A stretch of DNA of 64,000 bases, taken from Acanthaster planci. Lineage: Eukaryota > Echinodermata > Asteroidea > Valvatida > Acanthasteridae. Every line of letters starts with the position of its first letter. Positions within the stretch are counted from its first letter, which is position 1. The position numbers and the translations under genes are program-made. A model generated the notes under the pieces. That model saw only the letters and a program-made list of their open reading frames with translations, ran no database searches and was not told where the DNA came from. Location: positions 2,088,189-2,152,188 of the forward strand of contig NW_019091367.1 of NCBI RefSeq assembly GCF_001949145.1, written 5' to 3'. Of the stretch, positions 25,480 to 37,900 are shown piece by piece.

Positions 25480-25792
25480 ATATCTGCGCTAGTATATTGT
25501 TACTCCCTGCAATTGTGCCGCTGGTCAGCGTCAAGTACCCCTCCAGTATCAAGTGAATGCAGCCAGACAGCCAAAACCAACTCAGCTTGACTTTCTCCTC
25601 AATCCTGATGAGGCGACCGAACCGATCTCGCTTGACCACTATCCAGCCAGCCAGATAGACGGCTGCAAACACGACCACGACGACAGCCACCACCACATGG
25701 AACGGCAGCGCGTTCTCCTTGTAGTGAGGAAGGCTGAGATCGAGTGGATAGTATGGGTGGGAAACATTCGCATCGGCAGCCCTCGACGCCAT
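25480..25792 (-). CDS. EBP-B, orphan EBP first exon (104 codons)
   Basis: A single coding exon starts MASRAADANVSHPYYP and ends at an ATA T|GTAAGT donor, in the same phase as exon 1 of EBP-A, C and D. It keeps the His and Glu of the active site (CIHLILEGYLTLTSG) and the hydrophobic segments. No exons 2-4 of its own were found downstream before EBP-A. It could splice onto EBP-A exon 2 at 23501, giving TGG (Trp) at the join and a protein of 242 aa with a different N-terminal half. Otherwise it is a partial duplicate left after loss of its 3' exons. An upstream in-frame ATG at 25888 would add 32 residues with no family support. The frame is intact, which argues for recent use. Confidence 0.7.
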
Positions 25793-26505
25793 TTTGGAAG
25801 ACACTGACCTCTTGATTTTTTGCCAAGACGCTACAACAGTTTGTTTTGAAGCAAGGTGTCGCACAGCTACCGTGTGCAGCTTAATCAACCGTCTGCAAGA
25901 GATGCATACAGTACATGTACACTGACGGAACGGGTCTGACTGGGTTTACAGTGTTCACGTTTCATGAGTTAATGGCTGTATGATTTTATTGTGCAAGTAT
26001 CGGACCATATACCGTAGACTTGTTTCAGTCCTTTTTGAATCCCTTAAAAGTGCAAGCTCGCCAAAGGGGTTAAACAAGCGCAAGAATTGTGGACGATTTC
26101 GGCAGTTTACATCGCTCCATGCTTCCACAAATGTGATAAAAGATTCTGTCATACTTTATATTCCAAGGGTAAAATTCAAGTGAAATGTCCAGCACAAAGT
26201 TACTTTCTCTGTATGAAATTTGGGACGGAAACCGTGGTGATTTTTTTTCCAGTTAAAAATGACGGATGAAAATATTTCACTGACAGAGCGCACTGCAAAC
26301 GTTTCCCCCTACATAGGAGAATGGCCGATCGAAATATGAATTGAATAGGCCTAATTCGCGAATGGCGCCAATTTGAATTTGGCACATTAAGTTCAGGTGT
26401 TCTACATGTGAAATAACTTCACAAAAGAAATGAGTGCGCTGTCTCCAAGCTCATGACATCTCGAGATTTTATTTTCTGTCTTACACCAGACTCCTTATCT
26501 GCCCC

Positions 26506-27324
26506 NNNNNNNNNNNNNNNNNNNNNNNNNNNNNNNNNNNNNNNNNNNNNNNNNNNNNNNNNNNNNNNNNNNNNNNNNNNNNNNNNNNNNNNNNNNNNNN
26601 NNNNNNNNNNNNNNNNNNNNNNNNNNNNNNNNNNNNNNNNNNNNNNNNNNNNNNNNNNNNNNNNNNNNNNNNNNNNNNNNNNNNNNNNNNNNNNNNNNNN
26701 NNNNNNNNNNNNNNNNNNNNNNNNNNNNNNNNNNNNNNNNNNNNNNNNNNNNNNNNNNNNNNNNNNNNNNNNNNNNNNNNNNNNNNNNNNNNNNNNNNNN
26801 NNNNNNNNNNNNNNNNNNNNNNNNNNNNNNNNNNNNNNNNNNNNNNNNNNNNNNNNNNNNNNNNNNNNNNNNNNNNNNNNNNNNNNNNNNNNNNNNNNNN
26901 NNNNNNNNNNNNNNNNNNNNNNNNNNNNNNNNNNNNNNNNNNNNNNNNNNNNNNNNNNNNNNNNNNNNNNNNNNNNNNNNNNNNNNNNNNNNNNNNNNNN
27001 NNNNNNNNNNNNNNNNNNNNNNNNNNNNNNNNNNNNNNNNNNNNNNNNNNNNNNNNNNNNNNNNNNNNNNNNNNNNNNNNNNNNNNNNNNNNNNNNNNNN
27101 NNNNNNNNNNNNNNNNNNNNNNNNNNNNNNNNNNNNNNNNNNNNNNNNNNNNNNNNNNNNNNNNNNNNNNNNNNNNNNNNNNNNNNNNNNNNNNNNNNNN
27201 NNNNNNNNNNNNNNNNNNNNNNNNNNNNNNNNNNNNNNNNNNNNNNNNNNNNNNNNNNNNNNNNNNNNNNNNNNNNNNNNNNNNNNNNNNNNNNNNNNNN
27301 NNNNNNNNNNNNNNNNNNNNNNNN
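26506..27324. other. Assembly gap (N run)
   Basis: 819 undetermined bases between EBP-B and EBP-C. Any open frame reported across it is an artefact. A lost EBP exon or promoter could be hidden here. Confidence 0.99.
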
Positions 27325-27575
27325 GCAGGGAAAGGATTAGCTTAGGGGCGGAGCACAACCAAACTGGGGGAGGAATTTGTTTTGGTGGGGGTGGGCCAAA
27401 AATTTAGCATTTGTTTTGTAGCCTTTCAAAGCCTGTATAAGGAAGGAAAATGAACTAGACCAAAAAATCGCATTTGATTATTTCTCGAATTATACTTGTG
27501 GCCTTTTTAAGAATAGAACGTCCAGTTTGCTGAGTACGAGTACGCGTAAAAATCACATAGCTGTGCCAACGCATT

Positions 27576-27755
27576 GGATACGGCTGTTTCACAATAATGC
27601 GGCACCAAGAGTTTGCAACGCGTCAGCCAATCACGTGCGCGCGAGATCTGTCGACCAAATGCGCGTTTGGAAAGGGTCGACAGATTTTGTGCGTTGTGAT
27701 TGGCCAACGCGTTGCAAATTCTTGGTGGTGCACTATTGTGAATCGCCCGTATTGA
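27576..27755. mobile_element. Foldback MITE, copy 2
   Basis: Inverted arms of about 78 bp surround a short centre. The right arm reads GGGTCGACAGATTTTGTGCG and then TGGCCAACGCGTTGCAAATT, and the left arm carries the inverted counterparts. The layout and sequence match the element at 21563-21717. The outer ends ATACGGCTGTTTCACAATA and its inverted counterpart at the right extend the terminal repeat beyond copy 1. Confidence 0.7.
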
Positions 27756-27839
27756 AAACATGCAAACGGGAAAAAGTCAACAAGTGCAATAATATTTTCC
27801 CGAATGAAACAATGCTTTCACAAAATATTAGGATGAATT

Positions 27840-28190
27840 AGGTCGATGAAATAGTGAATTTGCAGGGCAGCTCAGAAAGATCAATTCCATACATGAATTG
27901 TTGGACAGATTGTGATGCATAATTTGTAGGACAGAATGGTGAACTTAGAACGTATGACGAAAACGCAGCAATGGACAATGAAATTATATTATGGAATATC
28001 TAAAGTACAAAGTTGAATAAAGCAAAGCAAAATGGAATGGCGAAATTGCCGAATAGTATACCGGTACTGAAATTGCTGAATGGAAGGATGAATGGTGAAT
28101 TTGTCGGATGGAAGGTTAAATTGCCAAATCAAATGATGAAATCGCTAAATGGAATGGCAAAACTGTAGAACGAATGGTGAAAAGTAACGA
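27840..28190. repeat. Degenerate AATGG-TGAAATTG repeat
   Basis: Short units such as GAATGGTGAATTTG, GGAATGGCGAAATTGCC and GAAATTGCTGAATGG recur without a strict period. The tract is A/G-rich on the plus strand. It looks like an aged tandem repeat and has no coding support. Confidence 0.45.
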
Positions 28191-28347
28191 AACCGAAGAT
28201 GCATTACCGATCGGACAGCAACGGTGTTCACTGGATTGAAGTCCGAAATTATCAAACAACTGTCGTGGTTTTTAACTTTTTGGGAATTTCTTTTCAGTTT
28301 GAAACTTAATGGAACTGATGTTTCTGCGGAAGACAACGGTTGTTAAA

Positions 28348-29287
28348 TAATGGGAGACTCTGAGACGCTTGGTAGCGGCAAACAAACCGGCCCTTTTAAT
28401 AAGTTCTGACCAAAGATCGTATAGCGCGGTTCTGACCATGCGGGTGTCGTCCTGATCTGAGCAAGCTTGTATAGTTCTGAGCATGCGCAATACCGTGAGT
28501 GTGAAGAAGGACCACAAACATATAAACGCAGAGACCGCCAGATCCTATTCAAAACTATACAGGGGTTTTTCATGACCTGCACAGTGCCCGACTTATTATG
28601 GACAAATTCCCCCCTCGTTATAAGGAATTTACGCACAGTTGAAGAATCCCAGCCATAAACTTCTATGAAAACATTTTTTTTATTGCAAAACAAAATCCTC
28701 TAGGGCCTATTTACTTAATCTGACCCATAGGGATTCAAAACAATGCGATTGCAAGATTTGAAAAGAAAAGATAGCAGTACCGATGAGCAAAAAAGTGAAC
28801 CTATTTTTAGAGCACATAAACAAATACAGGCAATGTACGTGCGTTGCTCGTAATGCGCACTGGACGCGCTGTGATACATCGCTTCGCTCATACATTGTTT
28901 GCCCATACTTGTCGAAATCACCGTTATACGCTCAGGACTACATGGACTGGCGGCCTATGCGTTTATTTCTGGGTCGTTCCATAAATTTTGGGGTCCAATT
29001 TTTCCCCGTATGTCTGGCATTTGATTTTAATGTTTAGAACTCATTGTTTAATTTCCAAGGCTGAATGATTGCTGCAAATTACCTACCAAACAAATAAAAA
29101 TAGTTTGAAAGCAATTTCAGTGATACATTCCTTGTCAAACTGGTCAGATGGTATGAATGTCAGAGGTAACACAAACGGAAAAAGGTCACACTTTGGACCC
29201 AAAATTTATAGAATGGCCCATGTCTGCGAGAAGGACCACAGAGGACCGGTATGTCTGCTGCCACCAGCGTCTCAAAGTCTCCCATTG
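28348..29287. mobile_element. Element of about 940 bp with inverted ends
   Basis: The left end begins ATGGGAGACTCTGAGACGCT and runs through GGTAGCGGCAAACAAACCGG. The right end (about 29240-29287) is its inverted, somewhat diverged copy (AGCGTCTCAAAGTCTCCCAT). The interior has no supported protein. A further GAAGGACCACA motif at about 28505 and 29230 suggests a nested or rearranged copy. Confidence 0.5.
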
Positions 29288-30049
29288 TGAATTGACTTTG
29301 ACTTCGTGACTTTGTTTCAAAGAAAACAACTTCAGTTGAGCTTGTGCAATTTACCTTATGGTGCCGATCTTATTCCTTTTTAGGAAATGAAGATTGGGGA
29401 ACATAACAGAACCCTGTGAAAGTCAGAATGCTCATTCTCTGAGCGTTTGCAACGAGTTCATACGTCGGAGGATGTTAATTGGCGTAAACTCAGCATTTTC
29501 CTTGCCGCGATGCATCCCGTTGGACATAACGAAATAGCCGTTGTCTTTACGAAATCGAAAATCATCTCCTCAAAGCATCATCAAATTTATGCGGATTTTG
29601 TTGCAGCTGGGTTTTTGTTTTCCTGTGCAGTTTTGGGACACCCGGTGTACCTTCCGCATGACATTACAGACAACACAACAGGTTGGACAATATTGCCACC
29701 GATCATTTCCATCTCATTAAATCTCTCTGTGCAGGTGCCCTCATATCTTGCTCTTGTTTTCTTGAGTGGGAAGTTCTGACTCAAATTTTGTCCCATTTCT
29801 TTTTAAATAGAATTTTGTGGTTCTTTTTATTATTCCTTTTTGTGGAGGTAAAAATGTTTAATAAGATGCAGAGTTGCATAGGTGACAACCTTGGCTATAA
29901 TCCGGTCATACAAAGTCAGGATACTGGGTATGGCATAGTTTAAGAACAAGATAATAAATTTAAAATGTAGTAGTGAAAGGAAAGTTTGTCGACCCTTTTG
30001 CTCAAGGATACTTTTGATTACCTGTAGAACTGGCTATTAAATGAAGAGG

Positions 30050-30057
30050 ATATAATA
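30050..30057 (+). promoter_or_regulatory. Possible TATA box of EBP-C
   Basis: ATATAATA lies about 105 bases upstream of the EBP-C start codon, with a TCAG initiator-like motif about 30 bases further on. This is a weak, purely positional call. Confidence 0.25.
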
Positions 30058-30161
30058 GTCAGCAGACATCTGTGTTTTCGTCAGTTGGTAAGGAGTAATT
30101 TGTTCCGAAAACACCGCTTTTTTGGCGAGTCACTAAGTTTAAAATCACTTAATGAAACACC

Positions 30162-33100
30162 ATGGCCTCGTTCAACATCTCTCATCCCTTTTACCCGCGG
30201 GACGTCCCCGTCCCCCACTACGTACCGAACACCTACCCCACCCACCTGCTGGTGCCTCCGCCTCTGGGCGTGTTTGCGCTCATCTTCCTGGCCGTGTGGA
30301 GGCTCTCTCGCACGGACCGCTTCGGCCGGCCGCTGGGCGGCTGGGAGAAGGCGGCGCTGAGCTGGTGGGGCCTGTGCGGTTGCATCCACATGATCATAGA
30401 GGGATTCATCAGCCTCAACAGCCGGACCTTTGCCGGACGCAATGACATATTTTCTCAGATGTGTAAGTTTTAGAGCCGGTTTTTAGGCCTATCACTTCTT
30501 CAAACTTCCAATTGGTTTTTGTGCAGTACGGATATCTAGGGATTTCTTGAAAATATCTTTGAGCTAAGGTTAAGTCCTGTGACGTAAACTTTACACGAAA
30601 TTATTCCTTCTGAAACGCAACCATGGGCAAAACCGCTCAACATGACGCCATGTACGTAAACGTTGTCAAATTGAAACCCCTATATTTGTGTAGGAGAGGC
30701 AGTTGGGAATCTTTGTTGGATTCAAGGAATGAACAAAAACACGAAAAATTTGGACAATTTGACCCCCGCAGCGGTTTACAGGGTTCGTGTTGTTCCCGCA
30801 TGTGGTATGATTTCTAAAATTATTTCCGGGTTTAAAATGGCAGCAAACTACGCATTAATGGGTGTACTTTTCCCATTGAAGGCAGGACTTGCTTTCATCA
30901 AAATATTGGAAAAGGAGAGCAATGTCATTAGTTTTATTACTTGTGAAGAATGCCATGCAAATCTGAATTCACTGTTTGTCTCGTTTCCACAGGGAAAGAA
31001 TATGCCATGGGAGACAGCCGATATGCACAGTAAGATTTGCACTCTCTCTCACTTCTTCTGGCTTTCCAAGGAGGGTTTTGTCGCACATTTGTGCCAAAGG
31101 TTGATGGTATTTTGGAAGAATTTGCCCATCGTTTTCCTTTTGAAGGAAGCATCGGCTGTTTTTACACGGTTAAAACGTGTGGTTTATCTTAGGTTCAGAG
31201 TTACTCTCCATGCAGTTGCTCACGGTATACTAACGTTATGCCTTGGATATACAACACTTTACAGAGCAGTTCATGATAACTCTGGGACCAAAAGGTACCC
31301 TTATACATTGGAAACAAAACTATAAAAAGTAATGAAATCGGAAGGTGCCCCGACAAAAAATTACAAGAGAAGGTCAAAAGCCTTCGGGTGAAAACTATCC
31401 CCTGTTGACGGCATGTCGAAAAATGGATTTTATAACGAAATAATCTTATTTCCCCTTTCCTTATCTGTATTTCTGATATCCACCTTCATCCTGTGCAGTG
31501 GTGACGCCTGTATCACCATCATGGAGGGCCTAACAGCGTGGCTGGAGGGACCCGGATGCTTCATCATTGTGTGGTCCTTCCTGAATAGACACCCAATGCG
31601 TCACGTGCTCCAATTTGGCGTTTCTATCGGCCAATTCTACGGTAAGACAGATCAAAGTATCAGTCACGAATATTCAAAACGTAACTTGAAATTGATACTT
31701 CCGTAATGAAAATGTTTCCATCTCGTTTTGCTGCATCAGTGCCTAGATTATAAGTTGACTTTGATTACGTCTGTTTCGTTTTGTGTGGTTTAAATCCACA
31801 GAAAGGGTTTCCGTCAAGCGGCCACCACGGCCTTACGACTATCATAATTCCTCCCGTGCTGAAAACTTTCCACTGATTTTCACTGATTTTCGTTCATCAG
31901 CATTTGCGCTCGTAAATATCTAAACTGTAAATTGCCCTCTTTTCTGTAATCTTTTCTGTAATTTCTGAATGTGTTTTTGAATGCTTAGTGCAGTCTTTTG
32001 CACTATGCTCGATAACGTTGGAACACCGACAGGTTTGGTATCGTTGGTTTCCTGTCCCCACAGGACACGACGAGCTTATTAGAGTTTGTGAGGTAACAAG
32101 TCAGCGTCTTGGTGCCCACCGCCCGTAGACCTTTTTATTTTGTTACGTCACAAGCGCAGTTTTTGCCGACCATGTTTGGTAGAACTATGGCTGGCCATGT
32201 GTAGAAAACAAAGAAAATCATTCTTACAGTGTTATGAAATCTCATGCAATTTTTCGACTAAAAAAAAGTGGGGGCCTATATCTACGAAAACTCTGAGGCC
32301 TACAAAAGTACAGCAGTTTCCTATAAAAAAAACACGCGCTAAAAGATGAGGTTTTCAGTGTCACTCTTGATTGTATTTGGCGAAACTCTGAACTAGTCTT
32401 TGCTTTTATGTCTTTCCCACACACTTTAAACCTTTCTTCTTTCAAATTTGTAAATGGTTGATTTCAAGTTCGTCTCGGAAATTCATGAACTTTAATTTCA
32501 TTGGTGCCCATTTTTGCAATTTTGTTCAAAATCTTATATAGGCCTAAATACCACACTTTTTTCCACAAGACAATTTGATTTCATAGTCCGCAATTACCAA
32601 AGTACCATAGGATAAAAAATTATTTTGCGAGCAATGTTATATAAAGTTCATTCATAATTATTTGTGACATGATTGTATACTGTCCTTGGTGTTTCTACGC
32701 TTACATATGTTCATTTCAATCTCTTAATCATATTTAACTTATAAATATTGGGCAAGTATGTTTCTTGTTTAACATAGTTCAAGTATAGGTTTTCTCGGCC
32801 GAATTCGTCATCTTCCTATTCAAATTTATTATTGTTTATTCATATTCCAACGATTTTGTAAACCTAGTTGCTCCCATGTTTCTCTTTCATAAGGTGTAGT
32901 AAGGTGTAGTAAGGTGTAGTAAGGTGTAGTAAGGTGTAGTAAGGTGTAGTAAGGTGTAGTAAGGTGTAGTAAGGTGTAGTAAGGTGTAGTAAGGTGTAGT
33001 AAGGTGTAGTAAGGTGTAGTAAGGTGTAGTAAGGTGTAGTAAGGTTCAGTAAGGTGTAGTACATCACAGAACCTTCAAATTCGTTTACAGGCGTCGAATG

Positions 33101-34994
33101 GTGCACTGTAACAAATTCAATGTACAACTAATTTCATTCAATTGATCGGTGTATAACGGCCATTCGATTTCGCGATGGGGGACCGGAATGTGAATTTCCC
33201 CCCAAACTGTATTTTCGTTTTCGTCTATGGGCAATCATCTTCGCATCTTGAGTCTTCCAATTGGAAAACTTCAAAGTAAGAGGAATATAAGGCAACTTAA
33301 GATGCGATTCGAACAGAAAGGGAGATTATAAATAGAAGGCACGCTAGAAGTGTGTCCCACGTATCAACCTGAATGTACATGTGTTATGTATCCCAAACAA
33401 ATTAGACATCAAAAATAAAATATATTTCCTCCAGTACTGATTGCCCGTGTAATCAAAATTTAGAGATGAAACTCTCCCTGGATCTTCATCACGGATTCTT
33501 AAAGAAAGATCCTTTAGATCCTTTACTGATTTGTAATTTCTTTATTTCAAACACAAGACACACACTCAGTAAATGTGCCTGCATGCAAAGATTTTACGGA
33601 TTACCGTAAACAATTCCTTGTTTCTTTTTTGTCACAGTTTTAAACTAAGTTTTTGCTTGAATGTTTTATTCTATTTTTCTCATCCTTTTTAAACATTTCG
33701 CCACACCGTCCATTTGTAAAGGGATCTCTACCCGTGAACCAAACGTTTTCTTTCTTGAAATATTGTGCATAAATTTGTCCCAAAGAATAAAAAAGGATTA
33801 TAAGATTTGACGTTTAAAGAAAAGCACTGCACGAATCTCATAAATGCTTGCCGATTCATTAAACGGAACGCCAAAACACCGCGGGAGTGTCCTTGCAAAT
33901 TAGAATGATTTTTGCGGGTTATTCCAAATTGAACGCTGACCCTTCACTTTTTGCATAACAACATTGTGCAATGTCATACTTAGAATGAAATTGAATGGTC
34001 AATTTTGCTCATTGAATGGTGATCTAGATCTTCGATGTATTTTCGTGCCAATTTGAATGAGACTGTCGCTAATTCGTGTGGGAAGATGATGAATTCGCCC
34101 GGGGAAAATCTTTAATTAGAAAGCAAGACGTACAATTTGCATTTCATGCAAAGAATGAGTAGACCTGAAAAGCGAAATGTATTGATATTTTCACATCTTT
34201 CACGAAGAGTCGATGCAGTTCTTCTTGTCCTTTGGGTTGGTTGGTTGTTCAATCTTCAGTTTCTTGTCTTGAAATTGACAGTTTCGAATATCATCCGATG
34301 AATTCCATCGAAATACACTGGCAACTGATATGACTGCGCGCAGACTAATTCAGTCTTTGACAATGCGCACGCGTGGTCATCATGGTGAAAGGGATGCGGA
34401 TGAAATCTGACGAAATCGAGTAGACAAATGATCGAAAATTAGTTCAATCATTGATCATTTGCAATGACCATGGACTGCATAAATTGTAGCATTCGTGCGT
34501 TCCGGTCTTCTCAAGACAAAAAAGAAGGTATCTGCTCGTAGATTTGAACGGGAAAGTTTGAAAAAGTAGGCCTACGGAAATCTGTATGACAGTGTCTCCT
34601 CCATCGACAGCTTCGCTTACTAGCGGTACGGAGTAGTTTCTGGTGTCTTTAGTAGGGTCGATGGAGAACTGGTGCCTAGGGCCTACTGTGTACTTTATTT
34701 CGACCTGCATCATAAACCTACTGCCATAGTATCTCCTACTTGGCAAATCATATCCTTTTTTATTTGACAGGTACCCTTCTGTACTTCTTCACCGAGATCT
34801 TCGACGACTTCGCCCACGGCCCACGCTTCCACCCTTACTACTGGTGGTTCCTGGTCTTCGGTCTCAACTCTCCCTGGCTGGTGGTGCCCCCGATCCTGAT
34901 ATACCAGTCTTGGAAGGAGTTGACGAAGGCGCAGAAAGGACTGGACAATGCCACCGGATACAACACGAGCAACGGGAAAGAGAAGATTAGATAA
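30162..34994 (+). CDS. EBP-C, sterol delta8-delta7 isomerase paralogue (4 exons, 234 aa)
   Basis: Exons are 30162-30462, 30993-31029, 31499-31641 and 34771-34994. Exons 2 and 3 (37 and 143 nt) have exactly the lengths of EBP-A exons 2 and 3, and phase is kept throughout. The joins restore WKEYAMGDSRYAHGDAC. Active-site residues are all present: His and Glu in CIHMIIEG, Glu and Thr in MEGLTA, Asn and Trp in LNSPW. The N-terminus (MASFNISHPFYPRDV) and the Pro-rich first hydrophobic segment differ most from the other copies. Intron 3 is 3.1 kb and carries a 17-unit minisatellite. The C-terminal exon is almost identical in protein to EBP-D, and both end NGKEKIR. The gene is divergent from A/B and convergent with D. 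Its catalytic activity is inferred from the family. A candidate poly(A) signal AATAAA is at 35611-35616. Confidence 0.9.
32891..33060. repeat. 10-bp minisatellite, 17 units
   Basis: Seventeen head-to-tail copies of AAGGTGTAGT. Sixteen are perfect and unit 16 reads AAGGTTCAGT. It lies in intron 3 of EBP-C. A minus-strand frame through it reads a 10-residue TTPYYTLLHL repeat, which simply reflects the DNA period and is not a gene. Confidence 0.98.
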
Positions 34995-37900
34995 GCCAGT
35001 TGAGGTTCCTCTACGAGTACAGAAGATAATGTGAGCAGCACGAAGCAGAGCTAGATGCCAAATTTGTGAAAGCTCCATTACATTACTGTAGGTAAAGAAA
35101 GGTATATCTGTGAGATATGAAATCAGCTTATCAGGATGGGCCGACAATGGACGCACTGGTGAAATACACAGTTCAAGTTTAAAACTTCACACCTTAGGCC
35201 TAATTGACTCTCGAAAGTAATGGGTGTACATCAGCATTAAGAAGTTAAATTTTAGCCTTAAGTTTACGTTGGATATTTCTGTTACAAAGCTGTTCACGAC
35301 TCTTAAGTCCTTGCCTACCTCCCCTAACATTCCTTTTCAATTTCCAAAATTTCATCCAAATTAGCATTGGTAAGACTCATTCAATTTGAATTTGAATGCA
35401 ATTTGAGAAAAGGAAAAGGTAGACTTCAAACTAGAGCTCGGAAATATTATTATGGTAATCACTATTCAGCTGTAAGTTTGTTCAAAATTGATATTATTAA
35501 CGAAGGTTACTCATATTGCCTGGAACCATGGGCCCACGGGCACCAGCATTTGTTTCCAGGCAAATATTGCCGACAATTTGGCACGCTTGTGCATTTACAG
35601 GTAGTATGGGAATAAACCCTTTTCGACATCTGCAATGCCTTTATGGGTTTGGATAACAAATAGGCAGTGCATTTTTTGCACACCTACCTATGAGAGAGGT
35701 GTACCTGCAAAACGTGAATTTGTTTCCAATTCACAACATACCCCGTTTCAAGCCATTGTCTTCAAATACAGCGTCGCATTGTAGCCTGTTCACAAACTTC
35801 GAATTTTAAAAGCATACCCGAAAAAGAAAAATCCAACTTTTTGTACTGGACTGAAATCGCGAATATTAATGAGCTAGTAGTGGCCAATCTGAATCAAGAC
35901 TTGTAACCGATTCATTCTGCATTGACCAATCACGTTCATCAAATCACCCTTAATTGTCCTTAAAAAGACCCTTACGGGTGAAATGGTTTCTTCTAATAAG
36001 ATTTTGGAAATTTTGTTTTTTTAATTTGAAAATATTTCTTGTAAATGTGTATGCATCTGCATAGACTTGAAATCAAGTCGTTAGGCGGTCGTGTTTGTAG
36101 TCTAGAACAACCGATATGAGCCAGCATGCTGAGCCGGCTGTTCACCGTCGCGTTGCCCACGACTGATCCAGCATGCCGCGCTGACTCGGCCTGGATACGA
36201 CGCGTAGTCGTGATGGGATGTTCAGTACCTGGTTTCGAGGCACGTCGGTGAATACCCGCTGTGCCCGCCTAACAACTTAATCGACCTGGTTTTGGAAGGA
36301 TATTCATGAATGCAACAACTATACTGCATATTCATATCTTTCCATAGAGAGTGCCAATAGTAGCTCACGCTACGTAACAGACTCATCCATTTCGTATATA
36401 GGGATATATAAAAAAAAAAATCTTGAAAAAAAGTATATAGGAATGCCAATATTTTGGTTAGTGCCAGTTTCTTTATATCTTGCATAATATCCCTTTTACT
36501 ATGACGCGTAAAGACAAATTATACATAACTATTCAGGAACAAATCTATTAACTTTTTTTGGGGGGGGGTTAAAAAACCCGATGCCTTTATGGTAAATCAT
36601 CTTTTTAGAATATTATAAACACCCCCTTCAATGAACGAGACTGTGATGGTTTTCAATACACCAATCAAACTGCCCAAAAATAAATATTCATGTTATCGGG
36701 ATTCTTAGCTAATCAGAGTGCTCTGTCCAATTTTGGCAGCAATCCCAATATGTTGTGCACAAAAGGGATTGCAGATTGTTCAAGTCGGTAATTGGGCACC
36801 GCCGGACACCGCCGGAAAAAAGAAAATTTTAATTGTTATCTGACCGGCTCAACCCCCCGCCACATGATCATGCATAAAATGCATTGCTTGTTTGTTATCC
36901 ATTACGAAAATCGAAACGTTTTAACTGGGTAGCAGGTGTCCCATTAGGCCACCTGTGCGCATGTCTGTCCTGAGGACAGGCAAGAACAAATTTGAACAGG
37001 AAATTGTTGCTCGTTTACCAAACCCGTTTTTACGTAAAACTTTTAAACTGGAGAGCAAGTCCTCACATTGCCTTGGGAAATACCAGGTGCAGTGTGGATC
37101 AGATGGCATCTGGGGGCGTGGGTATTAAAACATTTTACTGGTAGTACAGGAAAGTTTCTTAACCTTCACTCGGAAGAGACTGATTGATATTGCCGGGTAC
37201 CCCACCATGGGAAAACACTTGTAGACCTACCCGCAGAAAAAAAACCTACAGGAATCGTGTAAGAGAAGCCTATAGTACGTGAAAGACGCATTCAATCCGT
37301 CGAATTCACCTGATCTAAAATGCTCAACAATCTTCAAACAGTTAGAACTAAATTAGTGCGGTTAATTTGTCTTTACAGTAATTATTGACGATGAACGAAA
37401 GCATGTGAATTATTATAATTCCAGTTCAGCAGTCTGGCTCGTTCAATAGGACGATGGGAATTCGGCGCGTTCAAATACACTTATTTATTGAGCCTCATCC
37501 TGCAATTTTCACGTACAGTTTCCTTACTTGTTTATAATTTTCTTGCTGTAGTTTTAATACAAAACCTGAGAACTATACAGTGGTTGTTATGAGTATCTAG
37601 TCAAATGGTCCTCGCATAAGGGACGTACACCCCTCCCACTTTAAACCATAAGTTCTGGAGAAAAGCAAACGAATTTAATCAGTAGAACTAGAACTCAAAG
37701 AAGATATGTGTATGCAGAAATAACTTAGATATGGATAGATATTTTTATTTTTAACAATTATGAGAAAAAGTTGCTAGAGGAAATATGGATCAATCATGAA
37801 TAACAAGATGACCAAGGTAAAACGAAATAGTGTTTCTTCCCATTAATTGTTATCAATAGTTTTGCATTAGGTATTAATTAATTAAATTAAAATCATACGC

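Larger units (their letters stand above)
25793..30161. other. Divergent intergenic region between EBP-B and EBP-C
   Basis: This 4.4 kb stretch contains an 819-base assembly gap, a foldback MITE (27576-27755), a degenerate purine-rich repeat (about 27840-28190) and a TIR element (28348-29287). Both flanking EBP first exons point away from it, so it should carry two promoters. Part of the missing sequence could hold further EBP exons. Confidence 0.5.

Noticed and set aside
26434-27358. Long open frames of about 290-300 codons on both strands
   Set aside because: They consist almost entirely of the N run 26506-27324 and are artefacts of the gap.
32864-33127. 87-codon frame with a repeated TTPYYTLLHL unit
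   Set aside because: It is the translation of the 10-bp minisatellite inside an EBP-C intron, with no start context or family match.
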